Positions 26,422-35,344 are shown, counted from the stretch's first letter. The stretch: DNA of 64,000 nucleotides from Thermoanaerobacterales bacterium (GCA_012840135.1 DUMA01000014.1:1-64000), one strand, 5' to 3'. The notes: generated by a model from the sequence alone, not told the origin. Program-made: numbers and translations.

Positions 26422-26575
26422 TATATTTCTCCTCAAAGTTTTTTACATTTTTACCCTCTCACATACGAATATGCTCTTTCCCATATTCACTTCTGATAAC
26501 TCTCAGCATCTTCCGAATATTATTTGACACATGCTTTTTACAGGTGTTATAATATAGTTATCTGGAGGATAGGAT

Positions 26576-26758
26576 ATGAAACCAAAAGAACTGATTAAAA
26601 TATTAAAAGAACACGGATGGCAAATCAAGAATCAGAGAGGGTCACATATACATATGGTTCATCCTTCTAATCTTAGCAAAATACAAATCCCATATCATAA
26701 TAAAGATTTAAAGCCTAAAACATTAAATTCAATATTAAAACAAGCAGGGCTTAAATAA
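26576..26758 (+). CDS. hicA: HicA mRNA interferase toxin
   Basis: Type II toxin, 60 residues, a small dsRBD-like RNase that cuts mRNA. It begins MKPKELIKILKEHGWQIKNQ, followed by GSHIHMVHP where His24 is the expected catalytic residue, and IPYHNKDLKPKTLNSILKQAGL. CTGGAGGAT precedes the ATG. It is 49 bp upstream of hicB in the same direction, the classic order. The length is standard and the reading frame intact. Confidence 0.9.
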   Translation: MKPKELIKILKEHGWQIKNQRGSHIHMVHPSNLSKIQIPYHNKDLKPKTLNSILKQAGLK

Positions 26759-26807
26759 TACTTTTTACTAAAGTCTCAATATAAATCATAAAATGGAGGT
26801 TTAAAAA

Positions 26808-27218
26808 ATGGCTGATAAATATATATTTCCTGCTATCTTTGATCCGGATGTTGATGGAGGCTATACAATCACCTTTCCTGATTTACCCGGATGCATTACT
26901 GAGGGAGATAACCTGGATGAAGCACTTTATATGGCAAAGGATGCATTAGAGCTTTATTTATATAGTTTAGAAGAAAATGAAGAACCTATTCCAACGCCTA
27001 CTCCACCGGAAAAAATAAAAGTCCCTAAAGGTGCCTTTTTAAATCTAATTGAAGTCTATATGCAACCTGTCCGGGATGAAATGGCGAATAAAAGCATAAA
27101 CAAAACACTCACCCTTCCCCGTTGGCTGAACGATGCGGCGGAAAAGGCAAATATTAACTTTTCTCATGTGCTTCAATATGCACTAAAAGAAAAACTCGGC
27201 ATTCATGATAGGCCATAA
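26808..27218 (+). CDS. hicB: HicB antitoxin
   Basis: Antitoxin partner of HicA, 136 residues. The N-terminal HicB domain (IFPAIFDPDVDGGYTITFPD, then LPGCITEGDNLDEAL) has the partial RNase H fold. The C-terminal part TLTLPRWLNDAAEKANINFS and LQYALKEKLGI is a DNA-binding domain that represses the operon. GGAGG precedes the ATG. Immediately after its stop the sequence becomes a fragment of a superoxide dismutase gene, so a rearrangement ended exactly here. Confidence 0.9.
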   Translation: MADKYIFPAIFDPDVDGGYTITFPDLPGCITEGDNLDEALYMAKDALELYLYSLEENEEPIPTPTPPEKIKVPKGAFLNLIEVYMQPVRDEMANKSINKTLTLPRWLNDAAEKANINFSHVLQYALKEKLGIHDRP

Positions 27219-27219
27219 T

Positions 27220-27360
27220 AGGCACAATTACCTTCAGGATGCCCATTACCATGGTGTCATAGTCAACTCTACCGCTATATTGGTATTGGATGTATATGAA
27301 CATGCATATTTTATAGACTATGGCATAAGAAAAGCCGACTATCACGGCGTTCATACAAAT
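27220..27360 (+). pseudogene. detached C-terminal fragment of a superoxide dismutase gene
   Basis: In the plus frame this reads HNYLQDAHYHGVIVNSTAIL followed by VLDVYEHAYFIDYGIRKADY. The same segment of the intact sod gene reads HNYLQDAHDQGVIINTAALL and VLDVYEHAYFIDYGTRKAEY. It begins 2 bases after the hicB stop and fades after about 140 bp. There is no start or N-terminal part. The DNA is clearly diverged from the intact copy, mostly at third positions, so it is an old duplicate or the tail of a second sod gene displaced by insertion of the intervening genes. Confidence 0.85.
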
Positions 27361-27375
27361 GCAGCCCCTTTTTTA

Positions 27376-28134
27376 TTACATCAATGTATCCAATATGGTC
27401 ATCAGGATAAAGCCGATGACCAGTGAAAATGTTGCCAGCCTTTGATGTTCTCCGGAATGGGTTTCGGGGATTACTTCATCGCTGATCACAAAAAGCATGG
27501 CACCTCCCGCAAAGGCAAGAGCATAGGGCAATATGGATGAGGAGATGCCTACCAGGCTTGCTCCCAGTATTCCGCCCACCGGTTCAGCAAGGCCCGAAAG
27601 AAAAGCTATCAATACGGCATAACCGACTTTATATTCAGCTGCTGCAAGAGCGGCTGCCACTGCAAGACCTTCAGGGATATTTTGCGCCCCAATGGCAAAA
27701 GCCAGAGAATAGGCGTGCTTTGAAAATCCTCCCACCCCCACAGCCAGTCCTTCGGGGAAATTATGTATGATTATGGTAAAGACAAACAGCCATATTTTTT
27801 TAAGGCGACTTATGCCGGGTCCCTCATGACCCTTAACGAAATGATTATGGGGAATTATCTTGTCCATGCGGTCCACAAACAGGACTCCCATCATCATTCC
27901 CACGATCAGGGAGATCATGCCTCCCTCTTCTATGGAAGCCAGCACCAGACTGAACGCCGTAGCAGCCAGCATCACTCCCGCTGCAAACCCCAGGGATGCA
28001 TTGATTGCATCACTTGAAAACCTCTTTCTGACAAACAGCAACGGTAGCGCTCCCAGGCCCGTTGCCATACCTGCCACTATGCTTAATATAATTCCACGAT
28101 CAAACGATGAAGTATGGTTTAAAAAATCCAGCAT
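27376..28134 (-). CDS. ZIP-family metal transporter
   Basis: Membrane transporter for zinc or other divalent metals, 252 residues, about eight hydrophobic segments. The family motifs HNFPEGLAVGVG and GAQNIPEGLAVAAAL carry the metal-binding His, Asn and Glu residues, and HNHFVKGHEG is the His-bearing cytoplasmic loop. GGGAGGAGG precedes the ATG at 28134; the frame opens further upstream into the PTS terminator and is rejected there. The product belongs to the GufA-like branch. It is downstream of, and probably separate from, the PTS operon. Confidence 0.9.
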   Translation of the reverse strand: MLDFLNHTSSFDRGIILSIVAGMATGLGALPLLFVRKRFSSDAINASLGFAAGVMLAATAFSLVLASIEEGGMISLIVGMMMGVLFVDRMDKIIPHNHFVKGHEGPGISRLKKIWLFVFTIIIHNFPEGLAVGVGGFSKHAYSLAFAIGAQNIPEGLAVAAALAAAEYKVGYAVLIAFLSGLAEPVGGILGASLVGISSSILPYALAFAGGAMLFVISDEVIPETHSGEHQRLATFSLVIGFILMTILDTLM

Positions 28135-28209
28135 TAAATTCCTCCTCCCTGGAATTAATTTTTCTACATCCATTTCCAATTTTCCTGCCAAAAGAGCACA
28201 GTATAAATA

Positions 28210-28234
28210 TAAAAAAACCCCGAATTTTTCGGAG
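28210..28234 (-). terminator. rho-independent terminator of the ascorbate-type PTS operon
   Basis: On the minus strand CTCCGAA-AAA-TTCGGGG is followed by TTTTTTT, downstream of the EIIC stop. Confidence 0.85.
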
Positions 28235-28252
28235 TTGGAGCCCAACAAAGTT

Positions 28253-28274
28253 ATGCCCGGGAAATCCCGGGCAT
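28253..28274. other. hairpin preceding the terminator
   Basis: TGCCCGGG-AAATCC-type palindrome (TGCCCGG pairs with CCGGGCA) just after the EIIC stop. No T-run follows it directly. It may protect the mRNA 3' end together with the next hairpin. Confidence 0.5.
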
Positions 28275-28287
28275 TGAACTTTTTTAT

Positions 28288-29652
28288 CTATGCAGTTTTT
28301 TGCGATTTTACAGCATTCCCTTTAGAAAATGCCGGTATGAAAAGAATGAGCAACAATATTACAACAAGAATATATATTCCGGTACTTCCAAAAAATCTTG
28401 CTACATTTCCTGTTATTATTCCTGTAACTGTAAAATCAGCATCGCTAAAAGTAGTGTTGGCAAATCCCAGATTGCCAAGAACCGGCATTAACCATACCGG
28501 TAAAAATGTTATCAATAAACCGTGAGCAAAAGAACCTATTACTGCTCCTCTTCTGCCTCCCGTAGCATTTCCGAATACTCCCGCTGTAGCTCCACAGAAG
28601 AAATGAGGTACAACTCCAGGAATTATAACTGTGGCTTTCAAGGCTATCAGAATAAACATTCCCACTATTCCCGCTAAAAAGCTCGTTAAAAAACCGATTA
28701 AAACTGCTGTCGGCGCATAAGGATAGACAACCGGGCAGTCCAGTGCAGGTTTGGCATTTGGCACGATTTTAAGGGCAATACCCCTGAAAGCAGGTATTAT
28801 TTCACCGAGAATCATGCGCACACCGGCCAGAATGACATACACACCAGCTGAAAATGTTAGTGCTTGAATTGCTGAAAAAACTAAATAGTTCATTCCTCCG
28901 CTTAATTCTTTCTCAACATAACCTTTTCCTGCAAAAAGGGCTGTAATAATATATACCAGCATCATCGTGGTACCGATAGCAACCGTGTTATCTCTCATAA
29001 ATGTTAATCCCTTTGGTAGTTTTATATCTTCGGTGGATTTACTTTTATCACCAATATATTTTCCTATATAACCAGATAAAATATAGCCAATAGTTCCAAA
29101 ATGAGCAAATGCAACCTCGTCGCTGCCGGTTATTTGTCTCATTATAGGATGGGCCAGCGCCGGAAAAATTACCATTGTCATTCCTAAAAGAATCGAACCC
29201 GCAACAACTAGGGATACTCCCTTAAAACCCGCTGCTAGCAATATGGCTGCCAGCATGCAGGCCATATAAAACGTATGGTGTCCTGTAAGCCAGATATACT
29301 TGTATCGCGTGAATCTCGCAAGTAAAATATTTACGGCCATACCGCAAGCCATTATCAGTGCAGTCTGCGAACCTATAGTCTGTATTGCCAGCGCCACGAT
29401 GGCCTCATTGTTAGGAACAACCCCTGTAATATTGAATCCTTTCTGAAACATTGTACCGAAGTGGCTCAGCGAGCCCACAACTATATTGGCACCACCGGAG
29501 AGTATCAAAAATCCAATTATCGTTTTGATTGTTCCGGTTATAATCTGTTCCACAGGTTTTTTCTGAGCCAGTAGACCGACAAGTGCGACCAGACCTACCA
29601 GAACAGAAGGTTGACTTAACACATCATTCATAAGGAATTTAAAAAATAACAT
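28288..29652 (-). CDS. ulaA: PTS EIIC, ascorbate family (UlaA-like)
   Basis: Membrane channel component of a phosphotransferase system of the L-ascorbate/SgaT family, 454 residues with about eleven hydrophobic segments. It begins FLMNDVLSQPSVLVGLVALV; the family motif TIGSQTALIMACGMAVNILLAR is near residues 90-115, and a long GVVPHFFCGATAGVFGNATG segment lies in the C-terminal half. It follows the EIIB gene by 38 bp. No lactonase or ascorbate-phosphate catabolic genes (ulaG/D/E/F) are near, so the substrate may be another acidic or pentose-type sugar. Confidence 0.92.
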   Translation of the reverse strand: MLFFKFLMNDVLSQPSVLVGLVALVGLLAQKKPVEQIITGTIKTIIGFLILSGGANIVVGSLSHFGTMFQKGFNITGVVPNNEAIVALAIQTIGSQTALIMACGMAVNILLARFTRYKYIWLTGHHTFYMACMLAAILLAAGFKGVSLVVAGSILLGMTMVIFPALAHPIMRQITGSDEVAFAHFGTIGYILSGYIGKYIGDKSKSTEDIKLPKGLTFMRDNTVAIGTTMMLVYIITALFAGKGYVEKELSGGMNYLVFSAIQALTFSAGVYVILAGVRMILGEIIPAFRGIALKIVPNAKPALDCPVVYPYAPTAVLIGFLTSFLAGIVGMFILIALKATVIIPGVVPHFFCGATAGVFGNATGGRRGAVIGSFAHGLLITFLPVWLMPVLGNLGFANTTFSDADFTVTGIITGNVARFFGSTGIYILVVILLLILFIPAFSKGNAVKSQKTA

Positions 29653-29690
29653 ATAAATTCCCCTTTCCGATATACTTTATGTTTACTACT

Positions 29691-29969
29691 TTACTTTTTT
29701 AGCTTATTAATAGCCTCTATTAATTTTGTTTTCATGCTTTCAGTATCGATCATATTATCTAGCGACACTACTTCTGGCCCCATATCATAAAGTTGAACGG
29801 CAATGTCTCTTGTACCAACAAGTATGTCTGCACCAGATCCTTTTGCCGATCCCAGATCTGCATGATCTACTTCTGCTTTCAATCCCAATTCCTGCAAAAC
29901 CTTTTTTATATTCATCTCAATTAAAAAACTGCTACCAAGGCCGCTGCCACATACTACAAGAATTTTCAT
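29691..29969 (-). CDS. ulaB: PTS EIIB, ascorbate family (UlaB-like)
   Basis: Cytoplasmic phosphocarrier of 92 residues. The phospho-cysteine is in VVCGSGLGSSF near the N-terminus, the P-loop of the lactose/ascorbate EIIB fold. It starts 4 bp inside the end of the regulator gene, and AGGTGG sits before the ATG, so translation is coupled. It passes phosphate from the EIIA domain (fused to the regulator) to substrate bound in EIIC. Confidence 0.92.
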   Translation of the reverse strand: MKILVVCGSGLGSSFLIEMNIKKVLQELGLKAEVDHADLGSAKGSGADILVGTRDIAVQLYDMGPEVVSLDNMIDTESMKTKLIEAINKLKK

Positions 29970-32137
29970 TTTAGATCCACCTCCGCATTAGAACAATTAT
30001 TAATTATTTTCAATACTTCGTTTATTTCTAAAGTATTAATAACCGATTCAGTATATGCTTTGCTGGTAAAAAGATTCATCAGTTGGGAAAGTGCCTGCAG
30101 ATGGGTGTGATTGTCAATCGCTCCAAATTCAATGACCAGTTTCACCGGATCATTTGCCTCATTTCCGAACTTTACCGGCTCTTTCAATGTTATCAAACTC
30201 ATACACACCTGTTTTACTCCATCTTCCGGGCGGGCGTGGGGCATGGCTATGCCCGGAGCGATTACGATGTAGGGGCCCATTTCCCTGACGGTCCTGATCA
30301 TGGCATCTACGTAGCGTGGCTCTACAAAACCGTTTTCTACTAATATCTCACCTCCTATTCTTACGGCTTCTTCCCAATTTTTCGCTTCTACATTTAATTT
30401 TATGGTCTTTTCCGTCAGCAAATCTTTTAACACCGGCTTGACAACTCCCTTCGAGCATTCATGTAGCGGTATTTTTAAATAGTCCGCCAGCTCCGATACA
30501 AGTTCCCCTCGGGCCCTTATGGTACAGTATTTCTCTATGATCATTAGGATTTCTTCCATAGAAGGCTTAAAGCCCTGTTTTGTTTTAGAATTTTTTGGAG
30601 GATGAAGTTTTATATGCCATTTAATCTTTTCCACGTCTTCCGACGGCAGCAGGGGGTTTACGATTATTTCCGGTATGCTGCCGCAGCAGGTGGGCACCGT
30701 TGATATAATAAGATCGATATTCTTATCTTCATCCAGCAGTCTTTCTTTTACCTGATGGCTGGCTACAGTGCCAGCTATGCTGATATTAGCAAATTCTGCC
30801 TTTAATCTTGATGATAGCAGCTTTGCCGTGCCTATGCCTGTGCCGCAGACTACCAGAACTCTGTATAGTCCAGTACCGGTTGATTTGTTTCGTTCCAATG
30901 CCGCTCCAAAGTGGATGGCTATATATCCTGCTTCTTCATCAGGGATTTTCGTTCCCGCATATTTCTCCAGCACCCTCAGGCCACTTTTCACCGCGTGAAA
31001 TATGTGTTCATAATTCATCTTAATTTCTTTTAGAATGGGATTTTTCAAAGGCAACCCGTGTTTTAAGCGGTATATAGTGGGCCCCAGGTGTTCCATCAAT
31101 CCTTTGTAAAGTTCATCATCCGCCGAAAAATCTACTCCAAGCTTGCTCTGAATGACTTCTATGATTTTTGCTGTCAGAGTCTGGAGCACTGCCCAATTTT
31201 CTTTCATGTACATTTCTGAAGCCGCAACCTTGCCGCCAAGCAGGTGGATGGTAATATATCCGATCTCGTCCGTCGGAATTTTTAAATTATAACTTTCTTC
31301 TAATCTTTTGACCATACTTGATGCTACGGCAAATTCTTTCGTAAGGCGGAGATTTGACAGTTCTTCTTTCGGCATTGTGATATCTTTCCCCAACTGGATT
31401 CTCTTTAAAGCCAGAGCCAGATGTATGACAAGGCCCGAATATGCTCCATCTGAAAATACCGTCCCCAGTTGTTCTTCCGCCAGGCGTACAACCTCTTCAA
31501 TGGGATCGATATCCAGGTCTTCAAACAATTTCTTTAGCTGTCGGTCCATGGCCAAACCCGTGCGCCGGTAAATGGGTGCTTTTATTATATTAAGAGCTTT
31601 TTCCATCTCCAGATTTTCTGTAAGTATATTTACAACGGCCCGGCGGAGGTCTTTTTCGTCTCCAAGGACCTTGATGCCGTATCGCGGCGAGGATTCAAGT
31701 TCCAGATTCTGCCCTGCCAGCCATTCTCTTACCTTTTTCAGATCATTTATCACGCTCCCCCGGCTTACGGAAAGCACTTTTGCCAGATGATCTATGGTTA
31801 TATAATCCTTTGCCTGAAAAAGTTCGCTCAAAATGACTTTTTGCCTTTCTTCGGGAGACAGCACGTAATTATAGCTGTCAATACCTTCCAGTAAAGACAG
31901 GATTTTTTCTTTTAATTCGCCGGAACCTGTAAACTGCACGCCGCAGTTCGGTTTTCTCGCCAATTGTGGCAAATTGTTGTCCATTAAAAAATCGTCTATT
32001 CTGTCCAGATCATAGCGGATAGTCCTGGGCGACACATTAAACTGTCTCGCCAGATCGGATATCCTGACAGGCTTTTCGGCCGAAATTATGGTATTTAGAA
32101 GTTGTGCGCACCTTTCATCCATTTTCCATCGGCCCAT
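29966..32137 (-). CDS. BglG/MtlR-type transcription regulator with PRDs, EIIB-like and EIIA domains
   Basis: PTS-controlled activator of 723 residues. Order: HTH_11 winged helix (about 8-60, ISDLARQFNVSPRTIRYDL), second HTH (about 105-150), PRD1 (about 195-300; His239, His298), PRD2 (about 310-415; His350, His409), EIIB-like domain with Cys431 in VLVVCGTGIGTAK, and EIIA domain with phospho-His634 in MPHARPEDG. No separate EIIA gene is present in the operon, so this domain may serve as EIIA for transport as well as regulation. AGGAAG precedes the start. It is the first gene of the three-gene operon, and a TTGATG-16-TATAAT promoter lies upstream on the minus strand at 32226-32253. Confidence 0.9.
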   Translation of the reverse strand: MGRWKMDERCAQLLNTIISAEKPVRISDLARQFNVSPRTIRYDLDRIDDFLMDNNLPQLARKPNCGVQFTGSGELKEKILSLLEGIDSYNYVLSPEERQKVILSELFQAKDYITIDHLAKVLSVSRGSVINDLKKVREWLAGQNLELESSPRYGIKVLGDEKDLRRAVVNILTENLEMEKALNIIKAPIYRRTGLAMDRQLKKLFEDLDIDPIEEVVRLAEEQLGTVFSDGAYSGLVIHLALALKRIQLGKDITMPKEELSNLRLTKEFAVASSMVKRLEESYNLKIPTDEIGYITIHLLGGKVAASEMYMKENWAVLQTLTAKIIEVIQSKLGVDFSADDELYKGLMEHLGPTIYRLKHGLPLKNPILKEIKMNYEHIFHAVKSGLRVLEKYAGTKIPDEEAGYIAIHFGAALERNKSTGTGLYRVLVVCGTGIGTAKLLSSRLKAEFANISIAGTVASHQVKERLLDEDKNIDLIISTVPTCCGSIPEIIVNPLLPSEDVEKIKWHIKLHPPKNSKTKQGFKPSMEEILMIIEKYCTIRARGELVSELADYLKIPLHECSKGVVKPVLKDLLTEKTIKLNVEAKNWEEAVRIGGEILVENGFVEPRYVDAMIRTVREMGPYIVIAPGIAMPHARPEDGVKQVCMSLITLKEPVKFGNEANDPVKLVIEFGAIDNHTHLQALSQLMNLFTSKAYTESVINTLEINEVLKIINNCSNAEVDLK

Positions 32138-32250
32138 CCTTTCTTCCTAATTCTAAATTATATGCTGTTATCACTTTTATGAAAAGTCTAACATATTTCA
32201 AGGCTATTGTGGCAAAATTAGATTATATTATGTAAAAAATATTCATCAAA

Positions 32251-32342
32251 TTGCAGGCAAAAACCTGTCGTGCAAAGGCGAAAGCATAAACGCTGTCTGA
32301 GCGGTCTGTGCCAGGATATTGCATCCACAGAATTGACTTTTT
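32251..32342 (+). ncRNA. candidate structured leader with terminator-like hairpin and competing pairings
   Basis: In the 328-bp gap between divergent genes. TTGCAGG/CCTG...TGCAA hairpin (32251-32275), GC-GAAA-GC, CGCT-GTCTG-AGCG (32291-32303) and TCTGTG...CACAGA (32305-32331) followed by TTGACTTTTTT. TGCAA at 32271-32275 can pair either with TTGCA at 32251 or with TTGCA at 32319, so two folds exclude each other, as in a switch or attenuator. It is oriented toward the gene at 32466. I could not assign it to a known class. Confidence 0.4.
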
Positions 32343-32465
32343 AAAAAAAATCACTTTTTCAGTGAGGTAACGTTAAATATTTACGGGAAATTTAAATATG
32401 ATAAAATGGTTTTAAGCGAGAAAAACGCATTAAGAAATGCTGCTCGTAAAAAACGGGGGGTTTTT

Positions 32466-33140
32466 GTGAATAGGATAGTTGAAATTGACTTTTTCCGCGG
32501 AATTGCTATATTGCTGATGATGATTTTTCACATGGTATTTGACCTTAGTTATTTTTTTGGTATGAACATAGAATATGCCAGTGGCTTCTGGTATTATGAG
32601 GGAAAGCTCTCGGCCATAATGTTTATGGTTCTTGCCGGCATCGGTTCAAATCTCAGCAAAAGGACAACAAAAAGAGGGCTCAAGCTCTTTGCCCTCGGCA
32701 TGCTTTTAACAGCCATAACCTTTTTGCTTGACAGAAAAACATATATAAAATTCGGCATTCTTCATTTCATGGGTATCAGTTACTTGCTTTCACCTCTGTT
32801 AAAAAAAATAGATACGGGAATATCATTTCTTGTAGGAACAGCTGTGATAATAATTGGCGATATTTTTTATGAATTGACGGTTATATCTCCTCATCTGTAC
32901 CCCCTGGGGCTCATGAATAAAGATTTTGTATCCCTCGATTATTATCCCCTTTTCCCATATCTCGGAGCGTTCATATTTGGAATCATTTTTTATAAATTAG
33001 TGTATATGCGGGGAAGGAGAATACTTCCCGTCGACTTAAAACCCAATCCATTATCGGAAATGGGCAGGCATTCCCTCACCATCTATCTTGTACACCAACC
33101 CATAATACTGGGTTTTCTCTACCTTTTAAGACTATTATAA
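32466..33140 (+). CDS. heparan-alpha-glucosaminide N-acetyltransferase-like membrane protein (DUF1624)
   Basis: Integral membrane protein of 224 residues with about seven hydrophobic segments. The N-terminus NRIVEIDFFRGIAILLMMIF and the following HMVFDLSYFFG match the HGSNAT catalytic-domain family, related to acyltransferase-3. The histidines in the first helix and the C-terminal MGRHSLTIYLVHQPIILG motif are conserved. The GTG start at 32466 has GGGGGG upstream; an ATG at 32406 lacks one. It probably acetylates a cell-surface sugar, but the substrate is unknown. Confidence 0.82.
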   Translation: MNRIVEIDFFRGIAILLMMIFHMVFDLSYFFGMNIEYASGFWYYEGKLSAIMFMVLAGIGSNLSKRTTKRGLKLFALGMLLTAITFLLDRKTYIKFGILHFMGISYLLSPLLKKIDTGISFLVGTAVIIIGDIFYELTVISPHLYPLGLMNKDFVSLDYYPLFPYLGAFIFGIIFYKLVYMRGRRILPVDLKPNPLSEMGRHSLTIYLVHQPIILGFLYLLRLL

Positions 33141-33156
33141 TCGCACCACTCTGCTC

Positions 33157-34050
33157 TTAATTTTGGCGTTTAGATTTTCTCCCGAGATAAATTCTGTCGG
33201 GATCCACCTTCATGCGAAGTATCATAAGTTCTTCCGCCGTAGGCGGCTCCATTACCTTGGCTCTGGATACATCCAGGTCCCAGCCTGTATTTTCCTTTAC
33301 ATATTCCGGGTCCACGCCGGGATATATCTCGGACATGTACAAGATCCCCGTCTCCGGATCCGGTCTCATCTTGCAAAGATCGGTTATTACCACCAGATCC
33401 CCGCCCCTGTAGAGGCCATAATCAAAGCGAGTTTCACCTCTTGCGCCCCGCACGCCTGCCGGTGTCGTGAGATACTCGACCTTTTCCGGCATACGGCGCT
33501 TCTCATGCACCATCATGGCTATGATCCTGTCCGCCACCGATGCAATGCTGTTGGCACCGCCGCTACCGGTGAGTCTTACTTCGGGGCCTTTCCCGGTTCC
33601 CGAGACTCTGGCAGGCCAGTATCCTCCGATGGAAGTGGAATTTAAATTGCCGTAGCTGTCGCATTCGGCAGCCCCCAGCACCCCCAGAGTGCAAAATCCG
33701 CGGTTGGCTATGGTGCCAAAGGCATCGGCCAGGGTGGAAAGGGTCGAAGCCTGAAAGGCCGCCCTGGGATCTGCCACCGAAAGGGGGATATGCTCTATCT
33801 TCGGTCCTACCGTTCCGGCTTCAAGGATAATGGTCATATCAGGCGCATGCATGTGCTGGGCCAGCATGGCAGCCATCAGCGGTAAGCCAGTCCCCACGAA
33901 GGCAAAGGAACCATCGGGCATTTCCCTGGCGGTGCCCACCGCCAGAAGTTCCATGTTGGTATATTTATTCTCTTCAAGCCCCATTTTCTCAAGATAGGCT
34001 TTATACTCCTCCATATCTATATTAATCACTTGCTGGTAGCTCCTTTCCAT
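33157..34050 (-). CDS. CoA-transferase family I, beta subunit (glutaconate CoA-transferase B-like)
   Basis: Cytoplasmic subunit of 297 residues of an acyl-CoA:carboxylate CoA-transferase. MTIILEAGTVGPKIEHIPLS carries the glutamate at the place of the family's active-site E-x-G motif. GSGGANSIASVADRIIAMM is the GctB-type glycine-rich loop. ERSYQQ and MERSYQ start after GATGG; GGAAAGGAG-type sequence is weak here. It pairs with the alpha subunit encoded 169 bp upstream. Together with the symporter it would import a carboxylate and turn it into its CoA thioester. Confidence 0.87.
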   Translation of the reverse strand: MERSYQQVINIDMEEYKAYLEKMGLEENKYTNMELLAVGTAREMPDGSFAFVGTGLPLMAAMLAQHMHAPDMTIILEAGTVGPKIEHIPLSVADPRAAFQASTLSTLADAFGTIANRGFCTLGVLGAAECDSYGNLNSTSIGGYWPARVSGTGKGPEVRLTGSGGANSIASVADRIIAMMVHEKRRMPEKVEYLTTPAGVRGARGETRFDYGLYRGGDLVVITDLCKMRPDPETGILYMSEIYPGVDPEYVKENTGWDLDVSRAKVMEPPTAEELMILRMKVDPDRIYLGRKSKRQN

Positions 34051-34219
34051 CAGAGTATAAGATAATATAACGAATTTCTCATAAACTCAAAAAACAGCAG
34101 CGGCTCAGATATCTATTGATATATCCACCTGCTTTGCTCTGCCAAAATCAAGAATGATACAGGTGTAAAAACTCCTGTTTCTTGGTTCGTGACAGCCAAA
34201 GGCATAGATCATATGAGCC

Positions 34220-35344
34220 TTAACCCTTGGAAAACCGGTCCAATTCCGGGTTATAATGGTATTCCGGCTTTGTTCTGAGGGAAAACAGTTTTTCCATGCC
34301 AACCCTTTTATAAAGATAGTCCCACTCGTCAGTGGTTTTCCCCACGTGCTCCTGCCAGAACTGCCGCACTTTTTCCACAGGCTGATGGTTGATCTCTTTG
34401 GCATACTGTCTGAACCAGGAATAATCATAATCGTAATAGTTCGGAACCGCGCTGGGGTATGCCCCGAAGGGCTGCTCCACTATGGCGTGGACAAAGTGGG
34501 CCGCAATCTGATTGTGTTCCGGCACCGCCCGGAGTTCCTCCGGCGGACATATCCTTTCACATTCCACGATAAGGATTCTGCCGCACAAAGATTGGTCCAC
34601 ATCCGGCCCGATTAAACCTTCTATCCTCACCGTACCGTCAACGGCCACCCGCTGGGCATGGATAACGCATACTTCCGGTAAAAGCGGCGGCACCAGCAAG
34701 ACTTTAACGCCCTCCCTGCCGGTATATTTATCCGACTTTATTTTTCCGTCCCTGTAGGCATTGGTCCTGTTGCCGCAGGTGTCTTCACCGGCATTAAACC
34801 TCCTGGGCCGCAGACCGAAACCTTCGAAGGGATCGTCTATAACCTCGTATTTTTTCGGCGGGATGCCCGGATGTATGAATTCCCCGTTTTCATCCCTGCC
34901 CCGCAGGCCCGCTTTTCCAAAAGTGTCATAGTTCAGTATATCGCTGCCCAGATCCCCCATGCACGGCATGAAAGGTAGGCCGTATTTCCCGGCCAGAGTT
35001 CTCTGGGCAAAACTCCAGTTGCTGTAGTCTTCCACCAGTTCTATATAACCCATCTCAATCCCCTGCCTCATGGCATAAGCCACCGGCATGCCGCCTTCCA
35101 GTCCCAGGTATGTAGTCTCCAGCCATTTGATGAGACCCGCTCCCGCCAGCATTTCCTCCACCAGGGTGCCGCCGTTCATGGTCACGAAAAGTTCTCCTAT
35201 GCCCTGCCTGACTATTTCCCGGGCAATGGCCATGGGCCGCCTGAGTATGGTAAATCCTCCAAAAGCGATGTGAGTTCCGGGTTTTATGAATCGCCGGACA
35301 GCTTCCTTCGCGGTCATGATTTTTTTATTTATATCACTTTTCAA
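34220..35344 (-). CDS. CoA-transferase family I, alpha subunit (glutaconate CoA-transferase A-like)
   Basis: Partner subunit of 374 residues. KKIMTAKEAVRRFIKPGTHI and AFGGFTILRRPMAIAREIVR give the glycine-rich CoA-binding start of the alpha subunits. LVPPLLPEVCVIHAQRVAVD and VQIEGL-like RIEGLIGPDVDQSLCGR follow in the second half. The TTG start at 35344 has GGGGGTG at good spacing. It is longer than classical GctA (about 320), with a C-terminal extension rich in Tyr and Trp (YYDYDYSWFRQYAKEIN). The gap to the beta gene shows only a small ACAGG/CCTGT hairpin. Confidence 0.87.
   Translation of the reverse strand: MKSDINKKIMTAKEAVRRFIKPGTHIAFGGFTILRRPMAIAREIVRQGIGELFVTMNGGTLVEEMLAGAGLIKWLETTYLGLEGGMPVAYAMRQGIEMGYIELVEDYSNWSFAQRTLAGKYGLPFMPCMGDLGSDILNYDTFGKAGLRGRDENGEFIHPGIPPKKYEVIDDPFEGFGLRPRRFNAGEDTCGNRTNAYRDGKIKSDKYTGREGVKVLLVPPLLPEVCVIHAQRVAVDGTVRIEGLIGPDVDQSLCGRILIVECERICPPEELRAVPEHNQIAAHFVHAIVEQPFGAYPSAVPNYYDYDYSWFRQYAKEINHQPVEKVRQFWQEHVGKTTDEWDYLYKRVGMEKLFSLRTKPEYHYNPELDRFSKG

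Noticed and set aside
32251-32342. Assignment of the leader to a c-di-GMP (GEMM) or fluoride riboswitch
   Set aside because: Fragments such as GCAAAGG and ATAAACGCT look similar, but the order of conserved blocks does not fit either consensus.
34105-34428. ORF crossing the gap between the CoA-transferase subunits
   Set aside because: Mostly in a shadow frame of the alpha subunit and no ribosome site.
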